From positions 24,618,014-24,682,013 of the forward strand of contig CM033718.1 of the NCBI GenBank assembly GCA_019671005.1: DNA of 64,000 nucleotides, given 5' to 3'. The first letter of the stretch is position 1. The number at the start of each line of letters is the position of its first letter. The position numbers and the translations under genes are program-made. This stretch comes from Hibiscus mutabilis (taxonomy: Eukaryota; Streptophyta; Magnoliopsida; Malvales; Malvaceae). Of the stretch, positions 31,681 through 44,046 are shown piece after piece. The notes below the pieces were generated by a model. It searched no databases and had not been told where the DNA came from. It was given only the letters and a program-made list of their open reading frames with translations.

Positions 31681-34013
31681 TGTTGTCATTGAATTTTTAC
31701 CTAACTTCTTTTACTTTCATTGTATTAATTATGACATTTTCGGTTTAGTAGTATTATATTACATTGTTTGTGTTAAATCATAATTAGTATAAGTGCCATA
31801 CGTTAGTGTTATAAAATATTATCGTAGCAATTAGTATTTAGAATTATCTAGGTGTCATATAATATTGTTGTATACTTAGTGTATTATAATAATTGTTATA
31901 TGGTAGTTAGAATTAACATAGGTTATATGCATTTTTGTTAATAATATAATAGTTAGATATTAAAACCCAAAATATAAAATACACAACCCAATTGCAATTT
32001 TAAAAAAATGAATAGAAGATCCATTAGATATAATTTAAAGTCCATTAAATAAATCACATGTCCAATTACAATAAGGGCCTGCTGGCCCGTTTATAACCAA
32101 ATAAAACCCTAATTCTTCTTTCTTTATGCGCAGCTGAAGCAGGACCATTGGATCAAAGGGTTGATCTAACAGTGCAGATTACGCCAGTAGGGAGTTATAG
32201 CGTTGCGTCCCCATCACCATTGATCCAAGGGCAATCGAACGACCCAGACCGCTCTAGAGCAAAGACGCAGATCATCACTCATGCGTGGCAGCAACGCGCA
32301 CAACGTTTTAGCTTCGGCCGTTCATTTCGTCTTCTCCGTTGAATACCCAAGTTGCTTTCGCACCACTTCTTCCATGAACTGTTCCTCGCTGACATCGTTC
32401 GAGTCATCAGAAATATGCAAATAAAGAAACAAGAGGATTAAATCCCTAAATTTGAGCCTATCTGGAAAATTGGGTCAAAACAGAAGGAAAATAAGAATGA
32501 ACAATCCCTAAAATGGTGCCATAGCAACAATCAAGCAATCAGAATCAAAGAGGATGCATTTTTGGGGATGAACATTAAGGATTTTTGCTTGAAATTCAAG
32601 CACAATTGTACCTATATAAACCCATGTATTTTTTCATGTAAACAACAATTACACACAACAAGTTCATAGAGAAATTCATACACAATACGTATACATTAGA
32701 AGCATTTGAATTCCCAGCAGAAGCAAGCAATTGTAATCGAAGTTCCAAAGCAATAAGAGAAGCAAGTTTCTGGTAACATTTTCTTTCTTTTTTCTTTTAT
32801 GTTTCAAATTTAACAAAGAAACAGGGATTGTTTTTACCTTTATTTTGTTTAAAACACCGCTGTGATTCGATTTTGACGTAGCTCCGACGGAAAAACGCGA
32901 TTTGGGGTCATTGGAATCTGGGAAAATGAGCGGTTTCTGGGAAATTTCACCGCTAGCACTACGGATGTTCATCGTGTTCTTAATTTTATGAAGAACACGA
33001 AGAACCAGAGGATTTTAAAGAAAGGGGCTTTAATCCGTTTTGATAAATGAGGGGATAATGATTTTTGTTTATTATAATTGCTATATATATCAACCCGATG
33101 ACCCGACCCGTACCCGGTTATAACCCGCGCCCTTCTTTCCCGATTCTCGCACTACAACACCTTTGTTTTAAATCTATTCAATTTCGTCCATTTTCATCTC
33201 AATTTGACACTGAATTTTTAATTGTTTTCAAATTAACCCTCACATTTTGGCTTCTTTCAATTTAATCACCAATATTTTTTTAAAAAAAAGTAAAAATAAT
33301 TATCCTTTTCTTTTTTTAGCAATTATTTTTATAATTAATCTAATTTAAGTAATTTTGTTCCTTTATATGTGCATATACATTTGTGTGTAAAACCTTAGAA
33401 TTAGGAACTTAAAACCTAGAATAGAGACGTGTATGTTGTAAAACATTCTTCATTTTCAATAAGACACACTTAATTGTATTTAAACCTTAATAGTTAAAAT
33501 GAATGTAGATGTTTCTTTAAGTATTAATCACTGATTAGATTTTAATTAAAAGACTTTAACACATCTAATTTTCTTGCTGATTTGTTTAAAAGTGAAAACT
33601 TAATTAATGCGGTGTCTTATCAAACGAGAATGACTGGTTAGTTGGTGGTGATTAAAGTTCTTTTCCCGGACGATAAGGCCATTAAAATATATTTACATTC
33701 ACTTTGAGCACAAATAAATTGAAATTTAGAGAACTTGCAAATTCCAATTTTGAATATACTTTTTTGAAATCAATTAGGCACCAACTTTTGGGCGTTGTGG
33801 GGGTGCTAACCCTTCCCCACACGTAACTGACCCCCGAACCTATTTTCTGTGTTTTTTGTGGACCAAAAATGTTGTTTTGATAAATAAAACGTTTTATCAA
33901 AATACCCTTGTTTTAAAAGTGATCCAATCACACTTTTTCAAAAAAATTGGTGGGGACTCCTTGATTTTTTGAAGCTTTACAAAACGTCAAGACTCCTAAA
34001 AAGGGTTGCGACA
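31681..34013 (+). mobile_element. Tat-type 3' LTR
   Basis: About 2.33 kb, starts TGTTGTCATTG after the stretch AAAGAGTGGCAGC; end taken at GGTTGCGACA. It contains the conserved core at 33785-33842 and TTGGTGGGGACTCC at 33946. A TATA box (CTATATAAAC) lies at 32613. It closes the plus-strand Tat element whose pol is at 26155-29472. Confidence 0.7.
32613..32620 (+). promoter_or_regulatory. Possible Tat LTR TATA box
   Basis: TATATAAA in the middle of the LTR, followed by a leader-like sequence. Confidence 0.4.
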
Positions 34014-34299
34014 CACGAAGACAAAGGGGCATATATCCCGGAAGTGATCCACTATCCTGTACGGAGACGGTACCTCACGAAGAAGTAGGTTCTCACTCCT
34101 ATTTAAAAAGGACAGAGCTCGGGTGCAGAGCTCGTGATATGAAAAATCAGAAAATAGATTTCAAGAAATTTGTGTAAATTTTTTAGAAATAAAAAACAGG
34201 GATCACAAAATAAATTAAATCAAATTTATAGTTTCCACTCAATTAGGACAAAAAGTAATCGATCAGTGGCTCGACTCTTAAAAAAAGAAAGGTAGTCCC
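34014..34299. other. Unclassified junction between two Tat-type LTRs
   Basis: The LTRs on its two sides face each other, so this piece joins parts of two elements. It holds a short direct repeat GCAGAGCTCG/GACAGAGCTCG near 34116-34133 and no coding sequence. Confidence 0.4.
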
Positions 34300-36124
34300 T
34301 AGTGGAGTCGCCACCAATCTCTTTTAATTTAGGTGCGATTGGATCACCTAAAAACCTGGTTATTTCAATAAAATTTGTTTTGTCATTTTATTAAAACAAC
34401 GAGTTTGGTCTACAAAAACAAAAAAAAAATAGGTTCGAGAGTCAGTTACGTGTAGGGAATGATGAGCACCACCACAATGCCCAAAATTGGTACCTGGTCG
34501 ATTACATATTGTCTAAATGATCGAAATTAAGAATTCAAATTTAATTTAAAATTTGTGATCCCTTAAAAATTTTAAAAGAATATTTCATTGTAGGAAAGGA
34601 ATTTACACCCCTACACCCGGGGCATAATTTTCGTTAGATTCCTGAATGAAGGGATTCTATTTTGAAAATCATAATTTATAATTAAAAGATGATATTTTAT
34701 AATAGAGGCTAACGGAAAGCGGCACCTCTTACGTACGAGATACATTTTTCATGATAACCCCTAAAAAATTTTAAACTAAAATGAAAAGAAACATATAAGG
34801 TATATACAAATATATATATAAACATTATGTAAATAATAACAATAGTAGTTATAATAATATATAACATATAATTTTAATAATAATAATAATTTAGTATGAT
34901 AGTAACGATAGTATATAATATGCTTATATATATATGTACAAAATATTGAAATAATAATTATAAATTATAATAATTATAAATTAAATATAATAAAAATAAT
35001 AGTAATAAAGTAGAAACAATGTTCGAAATGAAACAAAACAAAAATTTAAAGGCTACGCATGTAAAGGATACGAAGTAGAGGGACTGAGGGCATAATTTTC
35101 CTATCTTTCAAAACGCGTGGATCCTCCTATCCGGGTCGATGCGCAGGTCGGAGATGGTCAAAATGACGTCATTTTGATAGGGTTATAAATACCCCTTTTA
35201 AGGCAAAAAATCATTTATTCACTTGATATCCAAAAAAACTGATTAAGGCTCTCAACCCTCTCCCCTTCAACTGGCGGAAGCCTCCATCTCCGCTGAGGAC
35301 AGTAGCGAATGTTGTTGTGCGTCGCCATCCAGCTGGCGCCGCGAACGACGGTCGGAGTTCATGCAAGTAGGTGGTTCAAATCGGTTTTGACTCCCAAGAC
35401 CGAATTAAAGGCCAATTTTTTCTAAACCTCCTACTATTTTCCTAGATCTAAAACACCAAAAGGTTTTCTATGTTTTTTTTACCTTTTTGTATTCTCGTTT
35501 TTTGCTTGTTTTTTTTGGTTTTTTTGTGTTCGTTGCTTCTTTCATTGCTTGTTTTTGTTCGAATCTGGGGAAGTTTTTTATTCTCAATCTTCAAGAGAGC
35601 GATTACATATGCATGTTGGGTATTTATAACCCATTTTACAAAACAAAAAGCTTTTTTGAGATATTAATCCCTTTTTTGCAGGTTTGAAGTTGTGGAGCAG
35701 GGCGGTGGAGCAGACGACTGTGTTAGGCTTGGGCGGTGGCATGGTCGTGGTGTCGTACATTGTGTCCACGAGGCATTGAACCGCCGTTCGTGGCAGCTAC
35801 ACGTGAGGAGTTGAAAGGGCATAGGGGCGGCGACGGTAGAGGATAAGAAAGGGGTAGGGTTTAGGTTATCTTTTAGGGTTAGGGGTGTTTTAGGTATTTT
35901 TTGTGTTAGGCCAGATTGTGTTTGGTTGTAAATAAGTTGAGGGTTTTAACTTTGGGTCTGATTTGTAATTGTTTTGTGTCCCTTATTGTAGTGGGTTTAT
36001 TTTTTGTAAATGGGTTTGGTATATATGGTTATTGGAAATAATAATAATAAAAGGTTTTTGCTTAATTAATTTTTATTATAGATTGGGGTTTGGGATTTGG
36101 GCCCGAATAAAAACGGGTATTACA
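34300..36124 (-). mobile_element. Reverse-strand Tat-type LTR
   Basis: Starts at 36124 (minus strand TGTAATACCCG, like the solo LTR at 26588). The conserved core is at about 34435-34490 and the GGTGGCGACTCCACTAGGGA string at about 34298-34317. The 3' boundary is uncertain and may extend below 34300. A TATA-like TATTTATAA is at 35183-35191. Coding parts are absent, so it is a solo LTR or a truncated end. Confidence 0.65.
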
Positions 36125-36199
36125 CTTCTTATTGGAGTGATTTTTGAGGTTTTTATTTTTTATTTGTGGGAGTGTTGTGATTTCAAGATATGTTATACT

Positions 36200-36960
36200 T
36201 GTCGAAATAAGCCTTCATTGGCTATACAAAACACAATATCCCCCCATTCGAAGGACCATCTAATCCAGATGCTTATTGTGATTGGGAGAAAAAGATTGAT
36301 GACATGTTTTATAAACAATGCGATACGGTTACATGTTCCTTAGCAATCAGTGAATTCACTAGCCATGCTGCATATTGGTGGACCAAATTAGTGAAAGACT
36401 GACAATTTTATGTTAAACGAAAAATTGATTCATGGAGAGTATTGAAGCGGATCATGAGGATTCGGTATATCCCACCAAGATATTATGAGAACAACAAGAG
36501 AGAAAAGAAACTCAACAAACAAGAGACCCTTGAATCCATGGTTAATTCCTTCCACAAAATAAAAAAAACATTTGGAACATATGTTTGGGCATTTAGATGA
36601 ATGATTTTTGTCAAGAACCAGTCCACACAAGATCCAAGGATGAGGAAGAAAATTGTTCTCCTAAAGAACATGGGGAAAATGATACTATCAAGAGTTCAAC
36701 CTTGTCCTATGATGAAGAAGAAAATATTTACCTTAAAAAACATAAGGGAGACAATACCTTGCCTTATTATGAAGAAAAAAGTTGATGATCATCCAAAGGC
36801 AAAAACCTATGAAGAAGATGACATCTCGGAAGAGAAATACTTGAACCCATCAATCAAGACAATGTCTCGATCTTTCATGCTTCATAGTGAGTTTCATTGA
36901 TTCATCAACACCCTCCCAAAAAGTAAGTGTGACTCTGACCTTTCATTTGATTGTTTCCAT
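36200..36960 (+). pseudogene. Gypsy-type gag relic
   Basis: Frame near 36235 reads IPPFEGPSNPDAYCDWEKKI, then LAISEFTSHAAYWWTKLVKD followed by a stop at about 36401, and SWRVLKRIMRIRYIPPRYY, a Retrotrans_gag domain as in Ty3/gypsy elements. It is followed by an acidic segment with repeated DEEEN motifs (36630-36730). No protease, RT or integrase follows: the tail goes straight to the 3' end signals at 37130. The 5' part was removed at 36124 by the Tat-type LTR. Lineage is uncertain (Reina- or CRM-like). Confidence 0.75.
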
Positions 36961-37125
36961 ACCATTGATGTTGATGCTATTAAAGAATCACAATATGACA
37001 AAAACACTTGTGAAAAAAAAAAAAAATCGGATGTTGTTGAACCCTTGAGAGAAGATCAATTAGATTAGTCCACCATTGATACTGTGTCATTCTTCTATGA
37101 GCTTTTGGTCATGATTCCTTTTCTG

Positions 37126-37273
37126 GTTTAGATTCGAGGACGAATCTCTTTGAGGAGTGGGGGAATGATACATGCATATGCATAAGATGGGATTTCGTTA
37201 CCTTTTACATGCTCGTTCTTTGTCCCTTTGATACTTCAGATTCGAGGACAAATCCTTTTAAGGAAGGAGAGGA
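37126..37273 (+). repeat. Duplicated polypurine and LTR-start signal
   Basis: GATTCGAGGACGAATCTCTT then GAGGAGTGGGGGAA and TGATAC (LTR-like start at 37166), and 108 bp later GATTCGAGGACAAATCC then AAGGAAGGAGAGGA and TGATACG (37274). Two tandem copies of the same 3' end structure. Confidence 0.75.
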
Positions 37274-38290
37274 TGATACGAGCATTCAACCAACTTGCGA
37301 TGACTTTTCGGATGGGATTCGGGCATTTCTGGGTGAAGTCTTCTAACAAATTGACCATCATTTAGTTATCTTTCAAACGCATCTTGAAACATATCAATTG
37401 AACATTAAAAACTCAAGATACGTTCGTTTTACTGAAGACTGCGCAAGCAGAAAACTTGATACGGGCTTAACTACGGGGTTTTGTAAAATTCAACCCAAAA
37501 GTAATATATAAATCTTTTTGAAAAATTAGACTTAGCCCAAATTAATTATTAACATTTAATTTATGTTTTAGGGTTTTATATACTTTAAGAACCATCCACC
37601 CTTCGCTTAAGCCGTTAGATTAAGTCCAATTTAACGGCCCATATTTCTTTATTATTTTTATTCATTAGGAGAGATTGTGTTTCTTTAGGAATACTCTATT
37701 TGCAAGGCATCCTTCCCCTATAAAAGGATGAGCACACTTTCATTATTTTTACATTAAATATTTGAGATTTGAGTTTTTAAATAAAAGGGTATTCTTTTGA
37801 GTACGTGTTTGCAAGTGTCGAGAAACTTGTGTCTTTGAAGTCATCTTCAACGTTTAACTAGTTTGTGTGAGGGAGAATCTTTACACTTCGGGTTGCCTAG
37901 TAAATTGTGATTAGGAGGGCCGGTTAGAGCCATATCACGGAGGTTGCCTATTCAATTGTGAGTAGGAGGGTTCTGCGGGACAACTATCTTCACACGCCAT
38001 CTTCATCTTCTACAATCAACTCCATTGACACCATCTTCCATAAACAAAACTAAAATTTTTATATTTATTTTATCTATCCTTATTTTAATCCTTTTCAATC
38101 TTTTTAGTTTTATTCTTATTGTTTATCATCTTATTAAATCATTTATCTATTTTTTTAACTTTGTTCTTCGATTTCCAGAAAATCAAGAAACACTCAACCC
38201 ATTGTTCTTGAATCTCAAGAATAATCTTCAACCATTCTCGATTGAGTCTAGCACATAGGATTGCTTTCGAGCAACTTGATTCGTGATTCC
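37274..38290 (+). mobile_element. LTR of the gag-only gypsy element
   Basis: Begins TGATACGAGC after a purine tract. It contains a near duplication of GGTTGCCTA-TTGTGA-TAGGAGGG (37895 and 37943). The end is not certain; the next recognised element begins at 38306. Confidence 0.5.
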
Positions 38291-38305
38291 ACATTCACGC
38301 CAAGC

Positions 38306-40690
38306 ACTCTTATCAAATGTGCCGGCTGCGTTCATGGATATGGTGAATTGGGTGTTCCTTGAGTTTTTGGACCAGTTCGTTGTTGTGTTTATTGATGATA
38401 TTCTTTTGTACTCTCGTACCAAGGAGGATCATGATAGACACTTGCAAATTGTGCTTCAGGAGTTGTTGGATAATCAGTTGTATGCCAAGTTGAGCAAGTG
38501 TGAGTTTTGTCTTAGGGAGGTTGTCTTTCATTTGCATATTGTGTCGGCCGAAGGAATTCGGGTTAACCCACACAAGATTGAGGTAGTGATAGGTTGGAAG
38601 TCACCTAAGTCTGTGTTAGAGGTTCGTAGTTTCCTTGGGTTGGCTGGTTATTACCTTCAGTTTGTGGATGGTTTTTTGAAGATTGTTGCTCTTTTTTAAC
38701 CAAGTTGTTGCAGAAGAACGTGCATTTTGAGTGGATGGAGGATAGACAACGGGCTTTTGAAAAGTTAAATGAGGCTTTACGCAAGCTCTAATCTTGATTC
38801 AACCGGAGTCAGGTAAGGAGTTTGTTGTTTATAATGCATCATATGTAGGTTTGGGTTGTGTGTTGATGCAAGAAGGAAAAGTTGTAGCTTATGCATCTAG
38901 GTAGTTGAAGGTGCACGAGTGAAATTATCCTACGCATGATCTTGAGCTTGCCGCAGTTGTGTTTGCTTTGAAGATTTAGAGGCACTATCTCTATGGTGAG
39001 AAGTGTGTTGTGTACACAAATCATAAGAGTTTGAAATACTTAATGACGCAAAAAGATTTGAATTTTTGGCAACGTAGTTGGTTGGAGTTACTTAAGGATT
39101 ATGATTTGGCGATTGAGTATCATCCTGGAAAGGCTAATGTTGTGGTTGATGCTTTGAGTAAGAAGGTTGCATTGGAGTTAAGGGCGATGCTTTCATAGTT
39201 AAGTGTGATGCGAGATGGAGGCTTGTTGGCTGAGTTGCGAATAAAGCCATCTTTGTCACAATTGAGTAAGGACAAGCAACCTTTTGGTGATGCGTTAGTA
39301 CCGCATGCTAAGGATGTCATGGATGGAAATCCGACAGATTTTCATTCTAAAGATGATGAGATGTTGTGTTTCAAAGGTCGAATAATGGTGCCTAATGATG
39401 ATGAGTTGAGGATTACCATTTTTATCGAGGAGCATACTAGTCCTTTTGCTATGCATCCTGGTGGTACTAAGATGTATCGAGGTTTGAAGGAGGAGCACTA
39501 TTGGGTTGGTTTAAAGAAAATGTGGCTAATATTTTTGCTAGATGCATGGTGTGTCAACGTGTCAAGGCTGAGCATTAGTTTCCTTCTGGGTTTTTGCAAC
39601 CGTTTAGGATACCAAAACGAAAGTGGGAGAGAATCACCATGGATTTTGTGTCTAGGTTACCGTTGACGCCCGCTAAAAAGGATTCTATTTAGGGTGATTG
39701 TTGATCAGTTTATGAAGTTTGCACATTTTGTGCCTGTGCATACCACGTATACTTTAGATAAGTTGGTAGATCTGTATATTACAGAAATTGTGCCTTTGTA
39801 TGAGGTGCCCAAATCTAGAGTTTCGGATAGGGATCCACAGTTTGCAGCAAGGTTTTGGGAGTCTTTGCATCGAGATTTGGATACACGGTTGAATTTTAGT
39901 ACTTCGTATTATCCTCAGACAGATGGTTAGTCTGAACGTGTGATCCAGGTTTTGGAGGATATGTTGAGATGTTGCATCATTGAGTTCCAAGGAACCTGGG
40001 AGAAACAGTTGCCTTTGGTGGAGTTTTCCTATAACAGTAGTTACCAGGCTAGTATACAGATGGCACCGTATGAGGCCTTGTATGGTAGGAAGTGTCATAC
40101 GCTTTGTGCTGGGCTGAGGTTAGGAAAAAGTATGTTTCTATGTCGGATATGTTGAAAGACACAAATGAGAAAGTGAAGCTTGTTTGTGATCGCTTAAAAG
40201 TGGCCTTGGATCATCAGAAATCCTACATGGATTTGAAGCATAGGGAGATTGAGTATGTAGTTGTGTAACGTGTGTTCTTTAAGGTGTCACCTTGGAAGAA
40301 GGTGATGCGGTTCAGGCGTAAGGGAAAGCTTAGTCCAAGATTTATTGGACCGTATGAGATTGTGGAGCATGTAGGTCCTGTGGCTTATCATTTGAGGTTA
40401 CCTCTTGAGTTGGAGAAAATTCATGATGTGTTTCATGTGTCGATGTTGCGGAAGTACCAGTCTGACCCACCACATATTATGACAATGGAGGATATTGAGT
40501 TACAACTAGATTTATCTTATGATGAGGAACCTGTAGAGATACTTGATTCTAGCAGTAAGGTTTTTCATGGCAAAATGATCGAGCTTGTGAAGGTGTTGTG
40601 GCGACACCGTGGAGTTGAGGAGGCCACGTAGGAGAGTATGGAGGACATGTTGCAACAGTTTCCGTATTTATTTCCTTCAGGTAAATTTTG
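38306..40690 (+). pseudogene. Chromovirus (Ty3/gypsy) pol, 5'-truncated and broken
   Basis: The sequence starts inside RT at SNVPAAFMDMVNWVF and reads FVVVFIDDILLYSRT (catalytic FIDD near 38390), KLSKCEFCLREV and RSFLGLAGYY. RNase H (38800-39190): the first catalytic Asp is lost (VYNAS in place of a YxDAS motif), THDLELAAVVFALK keeps the Glu, and EYHPGKANVVVDALSK ends it. Integrase (39440-40140): VSDRDPQFAARFW with the second Asp, QTDG then a stop then SERVIQVLEDML with the Glu. Last, a GKLSPRFIGPYEI segment and a chromodomain-like end (PVEILDSSSKVF, VKVLWRHRGVEEATW) near 40530-40640. At least eight stops or frameshifts. Lineage resembles Tekay/Del. Confidence 0.93.
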
Positions 40691-40705
40691 AGGATGAAAT
40701 TTCCT

Positions 40706-40719
40706 AAGTGGGAGAGAGA
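40706..40719 (+). other. Chromovirus polypurine tract
   Basis: AAGTGGGAGAGAGA directly before the LTR start TGTAACGCCCC. Confidence 0.8.
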
Positions 40720-43700
40720 TGTAACGCCCCGGCTTTGGAACTAGAAGTTTCTCGGTTGGATAGACAGTCCGGTGGATTGGGATTAGAGATTCGAGTTGGA
40801 TTCAAGATTAAAATCAGAATAAATATTTTTGGTGCGAGAAAAATATGGGAAAAATATCTTAAATTCATTATTTAATGTATGGATATTTTTTGTAAGTTAA
40901 TTTTGGAAAATGGAATTTGGAAATTGGACATTTTGGCTAGTGGCCAAAATGTAAAGAATGTAAAACTATTTTTAGTGACTGTTTTGAAAAGGGGTCAAAT
41001 CTTAGAATCTTCAAGGAGCAATTTTACCAAATGTTTTAATCTAATTTTCTCTTAATTAGGATTATTTTAAATGAGTCTTAATTAGGGAAATTAAAGAGGA
41101 GTTAATTAAGGTGGTTATTTTCCTAAAACTACTTTTGACTTAACTTTGTTCTCTCAAACTTTTCTCTCAGAGTCTCTTTATCCAAACACTCTCTTTTGTA
41201 TCAAAGATTTGAGGTAATGATCTTGATTTCTTAAATTCTTGATTTATAATGAATTATTCAATATTGTTTTCCAAAATCTCATTGTTTTCAAGAGTAAAAC
41301 ATCCAATTGAGAGAAAATTCACTCATTATAGGTATGGTTCGTTCTTCACCTCTAATGAATGGTTCTTTACTGAAATTCTCAAGTATTTGATCCTTGTTAA
41401 TGCTTTCTAATGAGTTTTAATGATTTAATTATGGAAATTGATTAAATCAAGGTTTAATTTATAGAATTGAGTGATTTTCGTGTTGGGTCTATTTGTTGAG
41501 TTCTTGATTGGTTTTAATCATGATTTTGATGATTAATAATGTTCATAAGTTGGTTTTAACATTGGAATCTCGAAACTAGGAGAATTTCTAATTTCCTAGG
41601 TTGCTAGGGATGTGTTTTTGGGGAGTTTGGGTGTTTTTTGAATGCTGGAAGTATAAGGATGATATTGAGTTGTTATTGAATGTTAATTGAAGGTAATTGA
41701 TGGATTAATCCTTTAGGTTTTGGCTGGGTTAAGTTTGGAAGGTGTTTGATGTTTATTTTAGTTGTTGCGGAAGGGTTTTTGGATAGAGTTGTCGAGGATT
41801 AATGTTGCTGAGCCTTTGAATGCATTTTGATGCATTGAATCCTCTATTTTTGTGTGGTTAAATTAGGGGAGGTTGATCCTTAAGCTTGTGGCACCATTTT
41901 GGAAGCTTTAGAGGAGTAGTTTGCATCGGCGAACGAGGTTTTACGAAGTCGGTGAGTAAGAACGTGGATTTCAGCTTTGAAATGGTTTAAGGTTATTTTG
42001 GGAGTTTAAATTAAGCTTGAATTGTTGTTTTAAGCTCAAAAGTAAGTATGATGAGATTTCTTCCTCGGTCGTGCTTTAGCGAATTTTTTTATGCAATTGT
42101 TTTTGAAATACATGGTAACCATTGTTTAAGGATGTTTAAACTATGTTTTATACTATTTTTGATCATATATTATCATATATTGATGATAGATGCATTTGGT
42201 AAATGATCCATGTAAGTATTTGGAATACTTGTAATGCATGGTTTAATGCGTTAGAAATTGTTTTGATGTTGCATATAAAAATAGTGAGTTACATGGTTAA
42301 TAATGAATTATATTAGCAAGTGGTGTGGTTTAAAATGTTATCGAATATAGTTGGTCGGCCATAGGATTGATAGTGCACTATAAAAAGATGCATCGGGTGT
42401 TGAGGGGTTTTTGTGTACCGAATACTCCACCATGAATACCCTAACGGTTGAGGGGTTATATGGTACTAAAAACTCTCGTTAGTGAATTATACATCTAACC
42501 GATGATTGGGGTTGTTATTGTACCTGATTATAATTGTACCAGTTGTGATGGTACCATAATTTCGGTTGAGATTGTATAAAGTAATAAGAGGACACTTGTT
42601 GAATTCATGTATCTGATGTAATATTTTGTAAAGTGGAACTTGGTTCTTGATCACTTGAAAGCCAATATAATTGATAATGTATCAGGTGGATGGATTATGT
42701 TGTATAATGTTGATTTATACATGTTTACTCTTTAAACCATGCATATGAGTTGTTATGTATGGGAAATCTTAAATTGAGGGTTAGCAAATAGGATTCTGCT
42801 GTTGATCCATGATACATGTTGCATATGGTTTAATATGCATGTTTTGGAAATGTTAGGTGTGTGGTTTAAAAGGGGCATGATCATGTTTTGAACGATGTTT
42901 AAAATGATGAACTCTTTGAAAGTTCGAATTGGTTTTAAATGCATTGATAGTGTTTTGCTTTGAGAACTCCTCACTAAGCTTTGTGTGCTTACGCTCTCTT
43001 TGTCCATCAATTTAGATAATTAGAGGTTGGAGGCAACGAGTAAGCAAAGGAAATCCAAGGACTTGATCTACTCAAAAGTATGACTTTAAAACTAGACTAT
43101 TAGTAATAAAGGCGATGGGGTTCATTGTTGTTTGGAAGTGTGATTTGCTAAACTACCGGTTTGTGCAAGTTTATATTGTTGTTGTGGGGTTATATGAGGC
43201 TTTATATGTTTGGTTTTGAAGTGGATTTACGTTTCATGCTTTGGATGGATTGTTTTTAGGAAGCATGCCTCTAGACTTTTGATTGAAGCGTGTTGCTATG
43301 TTTTGATCATGTTTCTCTGTTGTTCTGGCATGGTTTGATCTTTAGATTAGTGGAGTATATGTTTGAGGCATGTGTAAGCATATCTGAATCTATGATTGTA
43401 TGAGAAATTAGCAAAATTGGTCATTACAAGCTTGAGTGTATCGGTACGTGTGGCTCTGTACCGGTACGAGTAAGCTTAATCTGAGGCTGGGTTTCGCTAC
43501 ACGAGAACCTGTATCGGTACGGGCATGTGTATTTTGGCAAGGTGTATCGATACGCGAAGAGCTGTATCGGTACGGTTTTGAGCTACTAGAATCCAGAATT
43601 TTGAAATGGCGAAGGTATACTGATACACTTGCTCGTGTACTGGTACGGGCTGTTGTTATTTCAATTAATGTGATATTTGAGAGTTTCTGATTCTTCTATT

Positions 43701-44041
43701 TTGGTCTCTATCGTTTTGAGTTGAAATTTGACAAACCAACATGTAACATGGCTAATTGAGGATTGGTAACCTAAAATCAAAGTAAGTCATCGTAATTTCC
43801 TAGATTTACGATTTGGTCCTTAAATTGCAAATGCACGCAGTAGGATGTCAATCCGATACCCGATTTAGTTGAGGTTTCACCTCCTGCTAGCATGAACACC
43901 ATATGATATAATGTTGCATCTAGACAAGATAAATGGAAAAAATGGACCTTAGTTTGGATAATCATTTTGGGTTTGTTTCGGTAAACCCAATGTAACTCAC
44001 TCGGTTCGGTCTAGCGTCTAGGTCGGGTCGAGGGGGTTACA
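40720..44041 (+). mobile_element. Chromovirus 3' LTR
   Basis: About 3.3 kb, TGTAACGCCCC to GGGGGTTACA, with complementary ends. It carries phased palindrome array B at 43439-43647. Five bases after its end the Athila-like LTR begins. Confidence 0.75.
43439..43647. repeat. Array of phased palindromic 10-mers, locus B
   Basis: Four pairs: 43439/43459, 43492/43512 (first copy decayed), 43545/43565 and 43618/43638, all with a 20-bp offset. AGCTACTAGAATCC follows the third pair. Confidence 0.9.
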
Positions 44042-44046
44042 ACTTG

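Noticed and set aside
33946..33959. Tat primer binding site directly after an LTR
   Set aside because: The equivalent string in the solo LTR at 26588-28435 lies inside the duplication-defined element, so it belongs to the LTR.
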